A stretch of DNA of 64,000 nucleotides from Sphingobium chlorophenolicum (GCF_000722875.1 NZ_JFHR01000002.1:151788-215787), one strand, 5' to 3'; positions 36,394 to 47,876 are shown, counted from the first letter of the stretch. Numbers and translations are program-made. Notes: generated by a model from the sequence alone, not told the origin.

Positions 36394-38859
36394 ATGACCA
36401 TCGGCCTTTCGCCCGTTTCCCTGACCGCGCTGACGCTCCTGCTCGCCACTGCCGCAACCGCGCAGCAACCCGCCGCCTCGGTCGCCCATCCCGAACTCTG
36501 GCCGAAGGTCGCCGCCCAGCCCAAACGCGACCCCGCCGTCGAAAAGCGCGTCGAAGCGCTGCTGAAAAGCATGTCGGTGGAGGATAAGGTCGGCCAGATC
36601 ATCCAGGTCGACATCGGCTCCATCACCCCCGCCGACGTGCGCACTTACAAGATCGGCTCGGTCCTGAACGGCGGCAATAGCGGCCCCTATGGCGATGAAT
36701 ATGCCTCCCCCGCCAAATGGCTCCAACTGGCCGACGAATATTATGACGCCTCCATGGCGCGCACCGGCAAAGGCCCGAAAATCCCGATCATCTGGGGCAC
36801 GGACTCCGTTCACGGCAACAACAATATCGTCGGCGCCACGCTCTTCCCCCACAATATCGGTCTGGGCGCGGCCCGCGATCCCGCGCTGATCCGCGAAATC
36901 GGCCGCATCACCGCGCTGGAGACGGCGGCGGCTGGCCTCGACTGGACCTTCGCCCCGACGCTGGCCGTGGTGCAGGACGACCGCTGGGGCCGCACCTATG
37001 AAAGCTACGGGGAAGAGCCGCAGATCGCCGCCGACTATGCGGGCGCCATGATAGAGGGCGTGCAGGGCAGGGTCGGCACGAAGGACTTCCTCGCCCCCGA
37101 CCATCTCATCGCCACCACCAAGCATTTCCTGGGCGACGGCGGCACCGGCGGCCGCGACCAGGGGGACACGAAAGTGCCCGAAGAGGTGCTGCGCGACGTC
37201 CATCTGGGCGGCTACCCCGCCGCGATCGAGGCGGGCACCCAGTCGGTCATGGCCAGCTTCTCAAGCTGGAACGGCGAAAAGATGAGCGGCAACCAATCGC
37301 TGCTGACCGGCGTGCTGAAGGACCGCATGGGCTTCGACGGCTTCGTCGTCGGCGACTGGAACAGCCATGGCCAGGTGCAGGGCTGCTCCAACGAGGATTG
37401 CCCGCAGGCGATCAACGCCGGGCTGGACATGTTCATGTATTCCGGCTCCGGCTGGAAGCAGCTTTACGACAATACGCTGCGCGAAGCGAAGGACGGCACC
37501 ATCCCGGCGGCGCGGCTGGACGACGCCGTGCGGCGCATCCTGCGCGTCAAGGTCCGCGCCGGAACCTTCGACCGCGGCCGCCCCTCCACCCGTGCCTTTG
37601 CGGGCCGGTTCGACGCCATCGGCTCCGCCGACCACCGCGCCGTCGCCCGCCGCGCCGCGCGCGAATCGCTGGTGCTGCTCAAAAATGAGGGCGTCCTGCC
37701 GCTCAAGGCCAATGCCAACATCCTCGTCGCGGGGGAGGCCGCCGACAGCATCAGCCAGCAGGCGGGCGGCTGGTCGATCACCTGGCAGGGGATCGACGTG
37801 CCCAATTCCGCCTTCCCCAACGCCCAGTCGATCTGGAAGGGGATAGAGGAGGCGGTGAAGGCGGGCGGCGGCACGGCGCGCTACGCCCCCGACGGCCGCT
37901 TCACGCAAAGGCCCGACGCCGCCATCCTCGTCTTCGGCGAAAAACCCTATGCCGAATTCAAGGGCGACGTGCCCAATCTGGAATATAGCCCCGGCGACAA
38001 GCAGGATCTGGAGATTCTGCGCCGCTTCAAGGCGGCGGGCGTGCCGGTCGTCGCGGTGTTCCTGTCGGGCCGCCCGCTCTGGGTGAATGCGGAACTCAAC
38101 GCCTCCGACGCCTTCGTCGCGGCCTTCCTGCCCGGCAGCGAGGGCGGCGGCGTGGCCGACCTGCTGTTCGCCGGTCCCGACGGTAAGCCGCGCCACGATT
38201 TCCGGGGCAAGCTCAGCTTCTCCTGGCCCAAACGCCCCGACCAATATGTGCTGAACCGCCGCGACGCGGGCTATGACCCGCTCTTCCCCTTCGGCTACGG
38301 CCTCAGCTACGCCCAGCCCGGCAAGGTCGGCAAACTGGACGAAAGCCGCCCGGCGGGCATGGCGGCGGCCACCCCCGGCACCTTCTACGGACGCGGCCAG
38401 ACGCCGCCGGGCTGGTCCATAGAGGCGGAGGGCGTCACCCAGAGCGGCGTCGACCGCCGCGCGCAGGAGGACAGCCGCCGCTTCGTCTGGAGGGGGGCAG
38501 GGCAGGTCGCCTTCACCGCCCCCCGCGCCATCGACCTCTCCCGCGAGAGCAACGGCGAAATCAGCCTGGTCGTCGAATATAAGGCGGAATCCAAGCCGGC
38601 GGGCAAGCTGACCGCTGGCCTGCAAAGCGGCGGCAAAACCGTCGAACTGCCGATAGGAAACAGCATTTCCTCCGCCAGGGCAGGGGAGTGGACCCGGCTC
38701 GCCATCCCGCTGCAATGTTTCGCCAAGCGCGGCGCGGACATGCAGGCCGTCACCGCGCCGCTGGTGCTGCGATCCACCGGCGCGGCCGACATCAGCATCT
38801 CCGACGTGAAGCTGGACTATGTCAGCATGCCGATGGACGCGTGCGGCGACACGCCCTGA
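36394..38859 (+). CDS. Exported GH3 exo-beta-glucosidase (glucan 1,4/1,3-beta-glucosidase type)
   Basis: The 821-residue protein has a signal peptide (LTLLLATAATAQQ), a GH3 catalytic domain with SVEDKVGQIIQVDIGSI, WGTDSVHGNNNIVGATLFPH, DDRWGRTYESYGEEP and the nucleophile Asp in GFVVGDWNSHGQ. A second domain and a C-terminal 170-residue galactose-binding-like beta domain follow, as in ExoP-type enzymes. The ATG at 36394 is preceded by TTAGGAGACGCC, so it is preferred over the ATG 15 bases upstream. It probably trims gluco-oligosaccharides imported by the TonB receptor. Confidence 0.9.
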   Translation: MTIGLSPVSLTALTLLLATAATAQQPAASVAHPELWPKVAAQPKRDPAVEKRVEALLKSMSVEDKVGQIIQVDIGSITPADVRTYKIGSVLNGGNSGPYGDEYASPAKWLQLADEYYDASMARTGKGPKIPIIWGTDSVHGNNNIVGATLFPHNIGLGAARDPALIREIGRITALETAAAGLDWTFAPTLAVVQDDRWGRTYESYGEEPQIAADYAGAMIEGVQGRVGTKDFLAPDHLIATTKHFLGDGGTGGRDQGDTKVPEEVLRDVHLGGYPAAIEAGTQSVMASFSSWNGEKMSGNQSLLTGVLKDRMGFDGFVVGDWNSHGQVQGCSNEDCPQAINAGLDMFMYSGSGWKQLYDNTLREAKDGTIPAARLDDAVRRILRVKVRAGTFDRGRPSTRAFAGRFDAIGSADHRAVARRAARESLVLLKNEGVLPLKANANILVAGEAADSISQQAGGWSITWQGIDVPNSAFPNAQSIWKGIEEAVKAGGGTARYAPDGRFTQRPDAAILVFGEKPYAEFKGDVPNLEYSPGDKQDLEILRRFKAAGVPVVAVFLSGRPLWVNAELNASDAFVAAFLPGSEGGGVADLLFAGPDGKPRHDFRGKLSFSWPKRPDQYVLNRRDAGYDPLFPFGYGLSYAQPGKVGKLDESRPAGMAAATPGTFYGRGQTPPGWSIEAEGVTQSGVDRRAQEDSRRFVWRGAGQVAFTAPRAIDLSRESNGEISLVVEYKAESKPAGKLTAGLQSGGKTVELPIGNSISSARAGEWTRLAIPLQCFAKRGADMQAVTAPLVLRSTGAADISISDVKLDYVSMPMDACGDTP

Positions 38860-38909
38860 TCGGCGGAAGGGACTTTACCGCTGGCGACCGCAAAGCCTAT
38901 TGCGGTTCC

Positions 38910-39680
38910 ATGACAGAACAAGTTCCAGAGAGCCGCGCCGCCGCCACAGCGGTGATCCTGCGCAATCGCCCCGGCGCGGCCCCGGAAATATTGATGATGG
39001 AACGGGCGTCCAGCATGGCCTTCGCGGCGGGCGCGCTGGTCTTTCCGGGCGGCGCCGTGGATGCGGGCGATCATGCCTTGGCGGAAAGGATCGCGGGCGG
39101 CCTGCCGCTGGACGAAGCGGCGGCCCGCATCGCCGCGATCCGCGAGACGCTGGAGGAAAGCGGCCTCGCCATCGGCTTCACCCGCCCGCCGGAACCGGAC
39201 CGGATCGCGACGATGCGACGGGCGCTGATCGAAGGCGCGGCTCTTGGCGATATATTGAACGCCCATGGACTGGAAGTCGCGCTGGACGCGCTGCTGCCCT
39301 TCGCCCGCTGGCACCCCGCCCGGCTGGAGCGGGTGCGGCGCGTGTTCGACACCCGCTTCTACCTCGTCCAGGCGCCAGAAGGGCAGGCGGCGAGTGTCGA
39401 TGAAACCGAAAATGTCCAGCTTTTCTGGAGCGCCGCGGCCGAAACCCTGGCCCGCTGCGACCGTGGGGAAGGGCAGATCATCTTCCCGACGCGGCGCAAT
39501 CTGGAACGGCTGGCCCAATTTACCAGCTTCGACGACCTCGCGGCCCACGCCCTGTCCATCCCGGTCGAAAAGGTAACGCCCTGGCAGGAGGAGAGAGATG
39601 GCGAAACGCATCTCTGCATTCCCACCCATCTCGGTTACCCTATCACATCCGAATCCCTGCAAACCGCCCGCCGCACCTGA
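38910..39680 (+). CDS. NUDIX hydrolase-like protein
   Basis: The 256-residue protein has a NUDIX fold with LVFPGGAVDAGDH near residue 43 and the catalytic helix AAIRETLEESGLAIG near residue 73. The REtlEESG core is intact, but the spacing to the upstream Gly/Glu is not canonical. The length and the internal insertion resemble NUDT19-like CoA or acyl-CoA diphosphatases. It stands alone between the GH3 operon and a repeat. Confidence 0.75.
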   Translation: MTEQVPESRAAATAVILRNRPGAAPEILMMERASSMAFAAGALVFPGGAVDAGDHALAERIAGGLPLDEAAARIAAIRETLEESGLAIGFTRPPEPDRIATMRRALIEGAALGDILNAHGLEVALDALLPFARWHPARLERVRRVFDTRFYLVQAPEGQAASVDETENVQLFWSAAAETLARCDRGEGQIIFPTRRNLERLAQFTSFDDLAAHALSIPVEKVTPWQEERDGETHLCIPTHLGYPITSESLQTARRT

Positions 39681-39720
39681 AATCGCCACCGACCGTCGGC
39701 GTGGTCGGCGAACCTATCCA

Positions 39721-39825
39721 AGTCCTCCCCATCGCAAGATGGGGAGGGGGACCAGCCGCAGGCTGGTGGAGGGGAATTTACGCAGGTCGTGCCCCTTTCC
39801 CATCCCATGCCACGCAAGGAGATTT
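39721..39825. repeat. Dispersed palindromic repeat, copy 4 (right arm degenerate)
   Basis: The left arm TCCTCCCCATCG...GATGGGGAGG and the centre GTGGAGGGGAATTTACGCAGG match the other copies. The right arm is shortened, ending CAAGGAGATTTA. Confidence 0.7.
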
Positions 39826-39839
39826 AACGCACCAACACC

Positions 39840-40709
39840 CTATCCCGCGCCTTGCAGCTTGTCCTGCGTCCGCGTCGCGAAATCGCCCGCGTCATGGCGT
39901 TCGCGCAACTGCTCCTCCAGCGGACCCATCGCCTTGTTGACCATCCGCCCCCGCTTCACTGCGGGCCGCGCATCGATCTGCTTCGCCCAGCGCTGCACAT
40001 TGCTGTAGCTGCCGACGTCCAGAAACTCCGCCGCATCATAGGCGCGGCCCAGCGCGACCCCGCCATACCAGGGCCAGATCGCCATGTCCGCGATCGTATA
40101 TTCGTCGCCCGCAATATATTCATGCTCGGCCAGTTGCCGGTCCAGCACGTCCAACTGCCGCTTCGCCTCCATCGCATAGCGGTTGATCGCATATTCGAAC
40201 TTCTCCGGCGCATAGGCGTAGAAATGGCCGAAGCCCCCGCCCAGCAACGGCGCGCTGCCCATCTGCCAGAACAGCCAGTTCAGCGTCTCCGTCCGCCTGG
40301 CCGGGTCGGTCGGCAGGAAAGCGCCGAACTTCTCCGCCAGATAGACCAGGATCGACCCGGATTCGAACAGCCGCTGCGGCGGCGATGCGCCATGATCCAT
40401 CAGCGCCGGAATCTTGCTGTTCGGATTGATCGAAACGAAACCGCTGCCGAACTGGTCGCCTTCATTGATGCGGATCAGCCAGGCGTCATATTCCGCATCC
40501 TTGCCCGCCTCCAGCAACTCCTCCAGCATGATCGTCACCTTCTGCCCATTGGGCGTGGCGAGCGAATAAAGTTGCAGCGGATGCTTGCCGACCGGCAGCA
40601 CCTTATCATGGGTCGGCCCCGCGACCGGCCGGTTGATATTGGCGAAGGCGCCCCCGCTTTCCTTGTCCCAGGTCCAGACGCGCGGCGGAATATAGCTTTT
40701 CTCGGTCAT
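39840..40709 (-). CDS. yghU: YghU-type glutathione S-transferase/disulfide oxidoreductase
   Basis: The 289-residue protein has the YghU pattern: N-terminal VWTWDKESGGAFANINRPVA, then a thioredoxin-like domain (LPVGKHPLQLYSLATPNGQK, NSKIPALMD, ESGSILVYLAEKFG) and an all-helical C-terminal domain (YTIADMAIWPWYGG). Family members bind two glutathiones and reduce disulfides or peroxides. It is divergent from groES. Confidence 0.9.
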   Translation of the reverse strand: MTEKSYIPPRVWTWDKESGGAFANINRPVAGPTHDKVLPVGKHPLQLYSLATPNGQKVTIMLEELLEAGKDAEYDAWLIRINEGDQFGSGFVSINPNSKIPALMDHGASPPQRLFESGSILVYLAEKFGAFLPTDPARRTETLNWLFWQMGSAPLLGGGFGHFYAYAPEKFEYAINRYAMEAKRQLDVLDRQLAEHEYIAGDEYTIADMAIWPWYGGVALGRAYDAAEFLDVGSYSNVQRWAKQIDARPAVKRGRMVNKAMGPLEEQLRERHDAGDFATRTQDKLQGAG

Positions 40710-40901
40710 GCAGGCGTTTCCTTCGAAGCCGTGAATGGGAATGGGGGATATTGCGGCCTAGGTAAGGATGGTCGCCGTCTGGCGCAAACCCGGCGATCAA
40801 AAAAGACGGTGGGACGACTGGGCCGTTTCCACCGGTGCGGGGTGGAAAAAATTTCCGCACCGCTCTTGATCGCCCATTTTCCCCGTCCATATGAAACGGC
40901 G

Positions 40902-40928
40902 CTGGCACTCCCCGAAAGGGAGTGCTAA
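40902..40928 (+). promoter_or_regulatory. CIRCE element upstream of groES
   Basis: TGGCACTC, nine spacer bases, then GAGTGCTAA (40920-40928) match the CIRCE inverted repeat bound by the HrcA repressor. A CTTGAT (40864) and CATAT about 18 bases apart just upstream are possible sigma-32-type promoter boxes. Confidence 0.85.
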
Positions 40929-41025
40929 CAGGCACGGGTTCATCGGGAGAAGGAGCCGGAGTCGCCCTCCATGGGCGGTTCCACCTTATCCTATTTAACG
41001 TCGTAAAGAGGGAAAGGCACTCAAC

Positions 41026-41313
41026 ATGGCATTTCGTCCGTTGCATGACCGCGTTCTCGTCCGCCGCGTGGAAGCGGAAGAGAAGACTGCCGGCGGCATC
41101 ATCATCCCCGACACCGCCAAGGAAAAGCCGCAGGAAGGCGAAATCGTCTCCGTCGGCACCGGCTCCAAGGCCGAAGACGGCAAGGTGACGCCGCTGGACG
41201 TGAAGGCGGGTGACCGCATCCTGTTCGGCAAATGGTCGGGCACCGAGGTCAAGGTCGACGGTGAAGACCTGCTGATCATGAAGGAAAGCGACATTCTGGG
41301 CGTCATCGCGTAA
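41026..41313 (+). CDS. groES: Co-chaperonin GroES
   Basis: GroES forms the heptameric lid of the GroEL cage. Its 95 residues show [36 protein letters not shown] with the mobile loop, and ESDILGVIA at the end. It starts about 100 bases after the CIRCE element and is followed by groEL after about 100 bases. Confidence 0.97.
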   Translation: MAFRPLHDRVLVRRVEAEEKTAGGIIIPDTAKEKPQEGEIVSVGTGSKAEDGKVTPLDVKAGDRILFGKWSGTEVKVDGEDLLIMKESDILGVIA

Positions 41314-41406
41314 CTGCGAACCCGATCGTCATTTCCTATTTTGGCGGATTTTCGTGCCCGTAACGGTGTGAACTTCGCAAGATTTGCAATTCTCAAAGAG
41401 AGGTAA

Positions 41407-43059
<1,653 letters not shown>

Positions 43060-43071
43060 AAACCGACAGCC

Positions 43072-43157
43072 ACGGGCGGGCGCCTGCCCGCCCGTAGTGC
43101 GGAAAGTCCTACGCGATATGCAATGAAAAAACCGGCGGAGCGATCCGCCGGTTTTTG
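43072..43157 (+). terminator. Double hairpin terminator of groESL
   Basis: A first hairpin ACGGGCGGGC/GCCCGCCCGT lies at 43072-43095. A second, AAAAACCGGCGG/CCGCCGGTTTTT at 43126-43157, ends with a T-run and is a classical terminator. Confidence 0.85.
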
Positions 43158-43185
43158 TCTCTTCTGGGTGGAAAGCGGCCATTCC

Positions 43186-43371
43186 TTTTACCCCTCTCCC
43201 TTGAGGGAGAGGGCTGCGCAGACTTGGCAGCTTGCTGCCTAGTCGTAGCTGGGTGAGGGGGATGCGGTCCAAGGGACCGCGCGGGCCGCAGGCCCGCACC
43301 CCCTCATCCAACTGCGCCTAGCTTCGCTCCGCTCAGCAAGGCTCCGTATCCTTCTCCCTCAAGGGAGAAGG
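43186..43371. repeat. Long palindromic repeat with CTCCCTTGAGGGAG-type arms
   Basis: The ends are CTCTCCCTTGAGGGAGAGG and CTTCTCCCTCAAGGGAGAAG, each itself a palindrome. Between them are GGTGAGGGGG and CCCCCTCATCC, also inverted. It is a different family from the 2650-type repeats and fills the gap between groEL and the coiled-coil gene. Confidence 0.65.
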
Positions 43372-43534
43372 AATGTCTTGGATTGGCCAAAACACTCCAC
43401 AAACATCCTGCAATCGAAGCTGCCCAGCCTCAGCTGAAAATCCTGTCCTACACATCCATGCCTGGATTAAGCAGGGAATGGCTCTTCGACATGCTGGAAA
43501 ATCGCGAAGCGATTCCGGCCCCATACCACCCGAT

Positions 43535-46204
43535 TTACTGCCGCAGCCTCTCGATTGCCTGGGCGAGCGCGACATAAAGCTTGCCCATGTCCGACGAAAG
43601 GATCGCGACACCCAACGCATTGCCGTCGCGGGCCGACAATATGATCCGCAACATCGATTCGAAATCATGGATATATCGGTTCACATGCTCCTGAAATTCA
43701 GGGTCATTGTCATAATGGATCGCGATCTCTCGCGACTCGCCCGCATCCAGCAGCTTCACCGCGCGCCGCGTGAATACGCCGCGATCACCCTTCAGATAGG
43801 CTGACCAGGCCGAATCCGTGACGTCGTTGGACAATATCTTGGAAACGTCGATGGCCGTGCTGTTCAGCGATTCGATGATCAGCGCGGAGCGGCGCGCGAA
43901 ATGGTCGCGGTCGCGGTCCTCGGCGGCGCGCTCGGCCTCCTCGATCCGCGCTTCGACGCTGGCGCTGGTGTCCGCGATGGTCAGAAGCTGGCGGGTCAGC
44001 CGGTCGGATGCCTGGTGAGCCGCCTTCACCGCTTCCTCGGCTACGTTGGCGATCGCTTCGATCTGCGCGGCGACCTTTTCGCCGATGACGCGCTGCATCG
44101 CTTCTTCGCTGGCGTCGGCGAGCGATTGCGCCGCTTCGGGAATGGCCCGGCTCAGCGCCTGACGAGCGCGTTCGGCGGCCTGATCGGCGGTGTCCTTGAC
44201 CCGCAGCAGGGCGGTGACGAGCAGCGGCCCCGCCCCCTCGGTAATGCGAGTCGCGTCCTGATGCGCATTGTCGAGCGCCGTGCGCAGCTTTTCCACCAAC
44301 TGGCGATTGGCGTCGACGCCGCTCTGCGTGCTTTTCAGCCACTCGGTCAGGCGGCGGCCCTGGCCGCGCAGCAGTTCCTCCGCCTCCTGGGTGCGGCCGA
44401 GCAGCGCTTCGGAGATCGCCTCCAGCCGCTCCATTTCCGGCGCGGCGCTGTCCAGCAGCGTGCGGCTGGTCTCGATCCGCCCGTTGAACCGCTGGAGCGC
44501 GGCCGGGAAGGTCTCGTCCAGTTCCCGCACACTGGAATCGAGCGCCATCATCAACGTCTCCGCGCTGCCGATCAGCCTTTCGGCCGTCAGCCCGCCAGCC
44601 GCCAGCGCCGAATCGATGCGCTGCGTTTCCGTCGTCAGCCGGGAAAGGGCGTCGGTAAGCCGCTCATTGCGGGTCAGCGCGGACTGCTCCATCGCCGCGA
44701 AGCGCGACTGGGCGGCCTCGATCGCCTCGTCCAGATTGCCTTGCAGGCCGGAAACAAGCGCCCGCTGTCCTTCGACCAGATCGTTGATCTGGTGCAGGCG
44801 GCTTTCGATTTCGCCCACATGATCCGCAAGGTTGGTGACGGTTTCATCGCCGATGGCGTCGATGCTGCCGCGCGAACGGGCGATCAGCGCCTCCAGCGTC
44901 TCTGTCTGGCGGGCGACGCCTTCGTCCGTCAGCCTGATGCCTTCACGCATTTGCGCAATGGCCGTCTCGACCCGATCATGCAGTTCGGCCTCGATAGCTT
45001 CGGCATCGCGGGACAGGATGGAAAGCGCGGACTGGCTGGTCGCCGCGATCCCGGCCTGCGCGCCTTCGATCAGCGATTTGAGCGACAGGGCCTGGGCGGT
45101 CAGGTTCGCGTCGACCGCCGCCATGGTTTCCTGCGCCCGGCCATGGGTGGTTTCCAGCCGATGCAGCACGTCGATCTCGACGCGGTTCAATTCCTGCGTC
45201 AGCAGGGCGATGACGGATTGGGTCGTCTCCGCAATGTCCGCCTTCGTGCGGTCGGTCAGGTCGCTCAGCGCGACGGATTTCTCCTCAATGTCAAGCCGGC
45301 TCTCCTCCATCGCCTTGCGCGCGCTCTGCGCGGTCGCCTCGATCCGGCCCGCCGCCACGTCCGCCATGCCCGTCACTTCCTGCGTCGCGGAACGGGCGGC
45401 CTCCTGAATCTCGGTAAGCTGGCCCGACAGGCTCTTGGTCGCTGAAAGCGTGCGGGTGCGGGCATCGTCCGACAGCTCGCCCAGCGTTTGCAGCCGCGCC
45501 TCCAGCGTATCGATGCGTTCGGCCAGCGCATGGCCGTTGTCGACGATCTGCGCCGACATGCGGGTGGCGCGATCCTCCAGTTCCGGGATCGATGCGACCA
45601 GCGCCTCCATCCGCTGGACCAGCGCAAGCCCGGCGCGCTCGGCGGCCTCGGCGTGCTCCGCGGTGCTGTGGGCGCGGCTCGCGATCAGTTCCGCCGACGC
45701 TTCCATATTGCTGCTGGCGGCGGCGCCATAGCTGTCGAGCAGTTCGGCCTGATCCTGCATGGTCTGACGCGCCGTCTCCAACTGGCCGGCGATTCGGCCC
45801 AGCCGCAGTTCCAGCAGTTCCGCCTCCGTCCGCAAGGCCCGCGCCGTGTCCAGATAACGGCGCGCCTCGCCACGGCTGTTCCGCACCAACAGCAGATAGC
45901 AGACGCCCAGCAGGATCAGGGGAACCAGGATGGTCGCGACCAGGCCCGGCCAGGCCGCGGGACCGGCGCGCCACTGCCCGGACGACAGCGTGGCCCACCC
46001 GGCAAAGCCGATCCAGGCGAGACCGGCGGCGATCAGCGCCCATTGCGCGCCGCGCATGCCATGGCCATGCTCCGCAAGGACGCCTTCCTCTTCCAGATCC
46101 AGGACGGCCTGCTTCAACAGCAAGCTGTCGTCCGCCTGAGAGGCGTCCCCGGCCGTTGCCTCGGCGTTGCGCCAGAATTCGACGATTGTGCTGCCCCCGT
46201 TCAT
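43535..46204 (-). CDS. Membrane-anchored coiled-coil protein, TipN-like polarity factor
   Basis: The 889-residue protein has two transmembrane segments near residues 54-70 and 83-103 (WALIAAGLAWIGFAGWATL, LVATILVPLILLGVCYLLLV). A coiled coil of about 650 residues rich in Ala, Glu, Arg and Gln follows. A compact conserved C-terminus (SAYLKGDRGVFTRRAVKLLD, VNRYIHDFESMLRIILSA, SSDMGKLYVALAQAIERLR) ends the protein. Two N-terminal membrane segments, a long coiled coil and a length near 890 match TipN, the Caulobacter new-pole marker. The start is the ATG at 46204 (MNGGST). Confidence 0.65.
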   Translation of the reverse strand: MNGGSTIVEFWRNAEATAGDASQADDSLLLKQAVLDLEEEGVLAEHGHGMRGAQWALIAAGLAWIGFAGWATLSSGQWRAGPAAWPGLVATILVPLILLGVCYLLLVRNSRGEARRYLDTARALRTEAELLELRLGRIAGQLETARQTMQDQAELLDSYGAAASSNMEASAELIASRAHSTAEHAEAAERAGLALVQRMEALVASIPELEDRATRMSAQIVDNGHALAERIDTLEARLQTLGELSDDARTRTLSATKSLSGQLTEIQEAARSATQEVTGMADVAAGRIEATAQSARKAMEESRLDIEEKSVALSDLTDRTKADIAETTQSVIALLTQELNRVEIDVLHRLETTHGRAQETMAAVDANLTAQALSLKSLIEGAQAGIAATSQSALSILSRDAEAIEAELHDRVETAIAQMREGIRLTDEGVARQTETLEALIARSRGSIDAIGDETVTNLADHVGEIESRLHQINDLVEGQRALVSGLQGNLDEAIEAAQSRFAAMEQSALTRNERLTDALSRLTTETQRIDSALAAGGLTAERLIGSAETLMMALDSSVRELDETFPAALQRFNGRIETSRTLLDSAAPEMERLEAISEALLGRTQEAEELLRGQGRRLTEWLKSTQSGVDANRQLVEKLRTALDNAHQDATRITEGAGPLLVTALLRVKDTADQAAERARQALSRAIPEAAQSLADASEEAMQRVIGEKVAAQIEAIANVAEEAVKAAHQASDRLTRQLLTIADTSASVEARIEEAERAAEDRDRDHFARRSALIIESLNSTAIDVSKILSNDVTDSAWSAYLKGDRGVFTRRAVKLLDAGESREIAIHYDNDPEFQEHVNRYIHDFESMLRIILSARDGNALGVAILSSDMGKLYVALAQAIERLRQ

Positions 46205-46285
46205 GGCGCCTATCCTAGCAGCTTTTACGCGCACGAAAATGCCCTGTTACCAAAACTTAACGCAAGCCAGATAGCGTTCGACCCC

Positions 46286-46591
46286 ATGTCCTATGATCCA
46301 GGCGCCCTGAATGCGGCTCTCGCCGCTGCTGTCGGTGAAGACAGATTGTTGATTGAGGATCTGCGCGCCGCTTTCATGGAAAGTGCGGAGCGGCAGGTCG
46401 ATCTGCTTGGGCGCGCCCGCTGCGACGCCAATTGGCAACTTGCCGCCTGGCGGTTGAAGGGGCTGGCGGCGAGTTTCGGCCTCACCAGCCTGATGGCGAT
46501 GGCGGACGAAGCGGCGGACGCCGCGCCCGGCGACCCGCGCATCCTGCGGCGGTTGCGGGCGATGCTCGACGATCTGACATTGGGCGCGTGA
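46286..46591 (+). CDS. Hpt-like protein lacking the phospho-accepting histidine
   Basis: The 101-residue protein is all-helical and resembles histidine phosphotransfer domains, with FMESAERQVDLLGRA and WQLAAWRLKGLAASFGLTSL. Where Hpt proteins have AHxLKGxxxxxG, it has AWRLKGLAASFG, and the whole sequence contains no histidine. It could bind response regulators or act as a scaffold but cannot relay phosphate. It is divergent from the TipN-like gene. Confidence 0.65.
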   Translation: MSYDPGALNAALAAAVGEDRLLIEDLRAAFMESAERQVDLLGRARCDANWQLAAWRLKGLAASFGLTSLMAMADEAADAAPGDPRILRRLRAMLDDLTLGA

Positions 46592-46662
46592 CGCTGCTTG
46601 CGTGATCGCCGCCGCCTTGCGACAAGGTGGGTCGAACAATAATCGGGTCGGTTTCATCACGC

Positions 46663-47829
46663 ATGACTTTCGCGGCTATTCTCAGCGCCAACCGGGCGAG
46701 CGGCGATTCCGCCGGATCGCTGCGCGCCAGCCTGCATTTCGCCGGGCAGACGCTGGTGGAATATCAGGCGCGGCAGGCTGTGCGCGCCGGGGCGGATCGC
46801 GTCATGATCCTTGTCGGCACCATCACCCCGGCCCTGTCGCAGGCGGTCGACCGCCTGTCGGCGGACGGCATCGCCGTCGCGCTGGTCCGCGACATGCTGT
46901 CCATGGTGCGCGACGCGCCCCGTGACGCCGATACGCTGCTGGTGGCCGACGGGGCGATCATCGGGCAGGGCTATTTCGACGCGATGGCGGGGCAGGAGGG
47001 CGACGCCCTGCTGGTGACGGACGACAGCCGCGCCAGCGCGCCGTTCGAACGGATCGACGCCGGTCAGCGCTGGGCGGGGATGGCGCGGGTCGGCCCCGAC
47101 CTGCTGTTCAATACGCTGGACATGATCGGCGACTGGGATCTGGCGCTGACCTTGGTGCGCGCGGCGGTGCAGGCGGGCGCGCGGCGCGTCACCGTGCCGC
47201 AGGACGACCTGATGGAAGGCCGCGTCGCGCTGGTAGAAACGCAGGAGCAGGCCGATCTGGCGGCGCAGGCCGTGCTGTCCCATGGCCCCCGGCAACGGCG
47301 GGTGCGCGGCGCGGCGGAACATTATCTGCTGGGTCCGGCGGCGCGGCTGATCAGCCCGGCGCTGATGCGCATGCAGGTTCCCGCCATGCAGGTGCGGATC
47401 GCCGCCATGGCGCTGGGCGCAATCGCGCTGGTGCCGATAGAACTGCTCTGGACCGGCGCGGGCTTTTGCCTGTTGCTCTTGTCGCTGCTGATGGCGGAAA
47501 CCGCCGACCGGTTGGACGAAATGGCGTTGCGGCCGTTGCCCGTGGGATGGCTGGCCTTCGTCGCCCCGGCCTTTGCGGTGGGCGGGATAGCCCTGGCGGG
47601 GGGAGGATCGACGCCCGCTTATCTGGCGTTGATGCTGGCGATCATCCAGTTGGCGGACCGCTGGAACAAGGTGGGGAGCGCCCGGCCATGGGCGATCTTC
47701 ACCCCCGCCAGCGCGCTGGTGCCGTTGCTGGCGGCCTCGCTAGCGGGGGCGCTGGCGCCGATGATCGAACTGGCGATGCTGTGCGCCATCGCGTCCGCCG
47801 GAACGATGATCCTGTCGCGCCGGATTTGA
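46663..47829 (+). CDS. Nucleotidyltransferase-like domain fused to a membrane domain
   Basis: Residues 1-190 resemble a GT-A/NTP-transferase fold (SLHFAGQTLVEYQARQAVRA, ADRVMILVG, DTLLVADGAII). Residues 220-388 hold four to five membrane segments beginning RGAAEHYLLGPAARLISPALMR. The arrangement recalls sugar-phosphate cytidylyltransferases fused to CDP-alcohol phosphotransferases, but the DGxxAR signature of the latter is not intact (ETADRLDEMALRP), so activity is doubtful. The start is the ATG at 46663. Confidence 0.45.
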   Translation: MTFAAILSANRASGDSAGSLRASLHFAGQTLVEYQARQAVRAGADRVMILVGTITPALSQAVDRLSADGIAVALVRDMLSMVRDAPRDADTLLVADGAIIGQGYFDAMAGQEGDALLVTDDSRASAPFERIDAGQRWAGMARVGPDLLFNTLDMIGDWDLALTLVRAAVQAGARRVTVPQDDLMEGRVALVETQEQADLAAQAVLSHGPRQRRVRGAAEHYLLGPAARLISPALMRMQVPAMQVRIAAMALGAIALVPIELLWTGAGFCLLLLSLLMAETADRLDEMALRPLPVGWLAFVAPAFAVGGIALAGGGSTPAYLALMLAIIQLADRWNKVGSARPWAIFTPASALVPLLAASLAGALAPMIELAMLCAIASAGTMILSRRI

Positions 47830-47876
47830 GCGATTTTGCGCATTACGGTTTAGTGCATTTTAACGACGTGCCTTTT

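Noticed and set aside
43901..45445. A 514-codon plus-strand open frame opposite the coiled-coil gene
   Set aside because: It is a mirror of the Ala/Arg/Glu-rich coiled coil, with no domain and no start signal.
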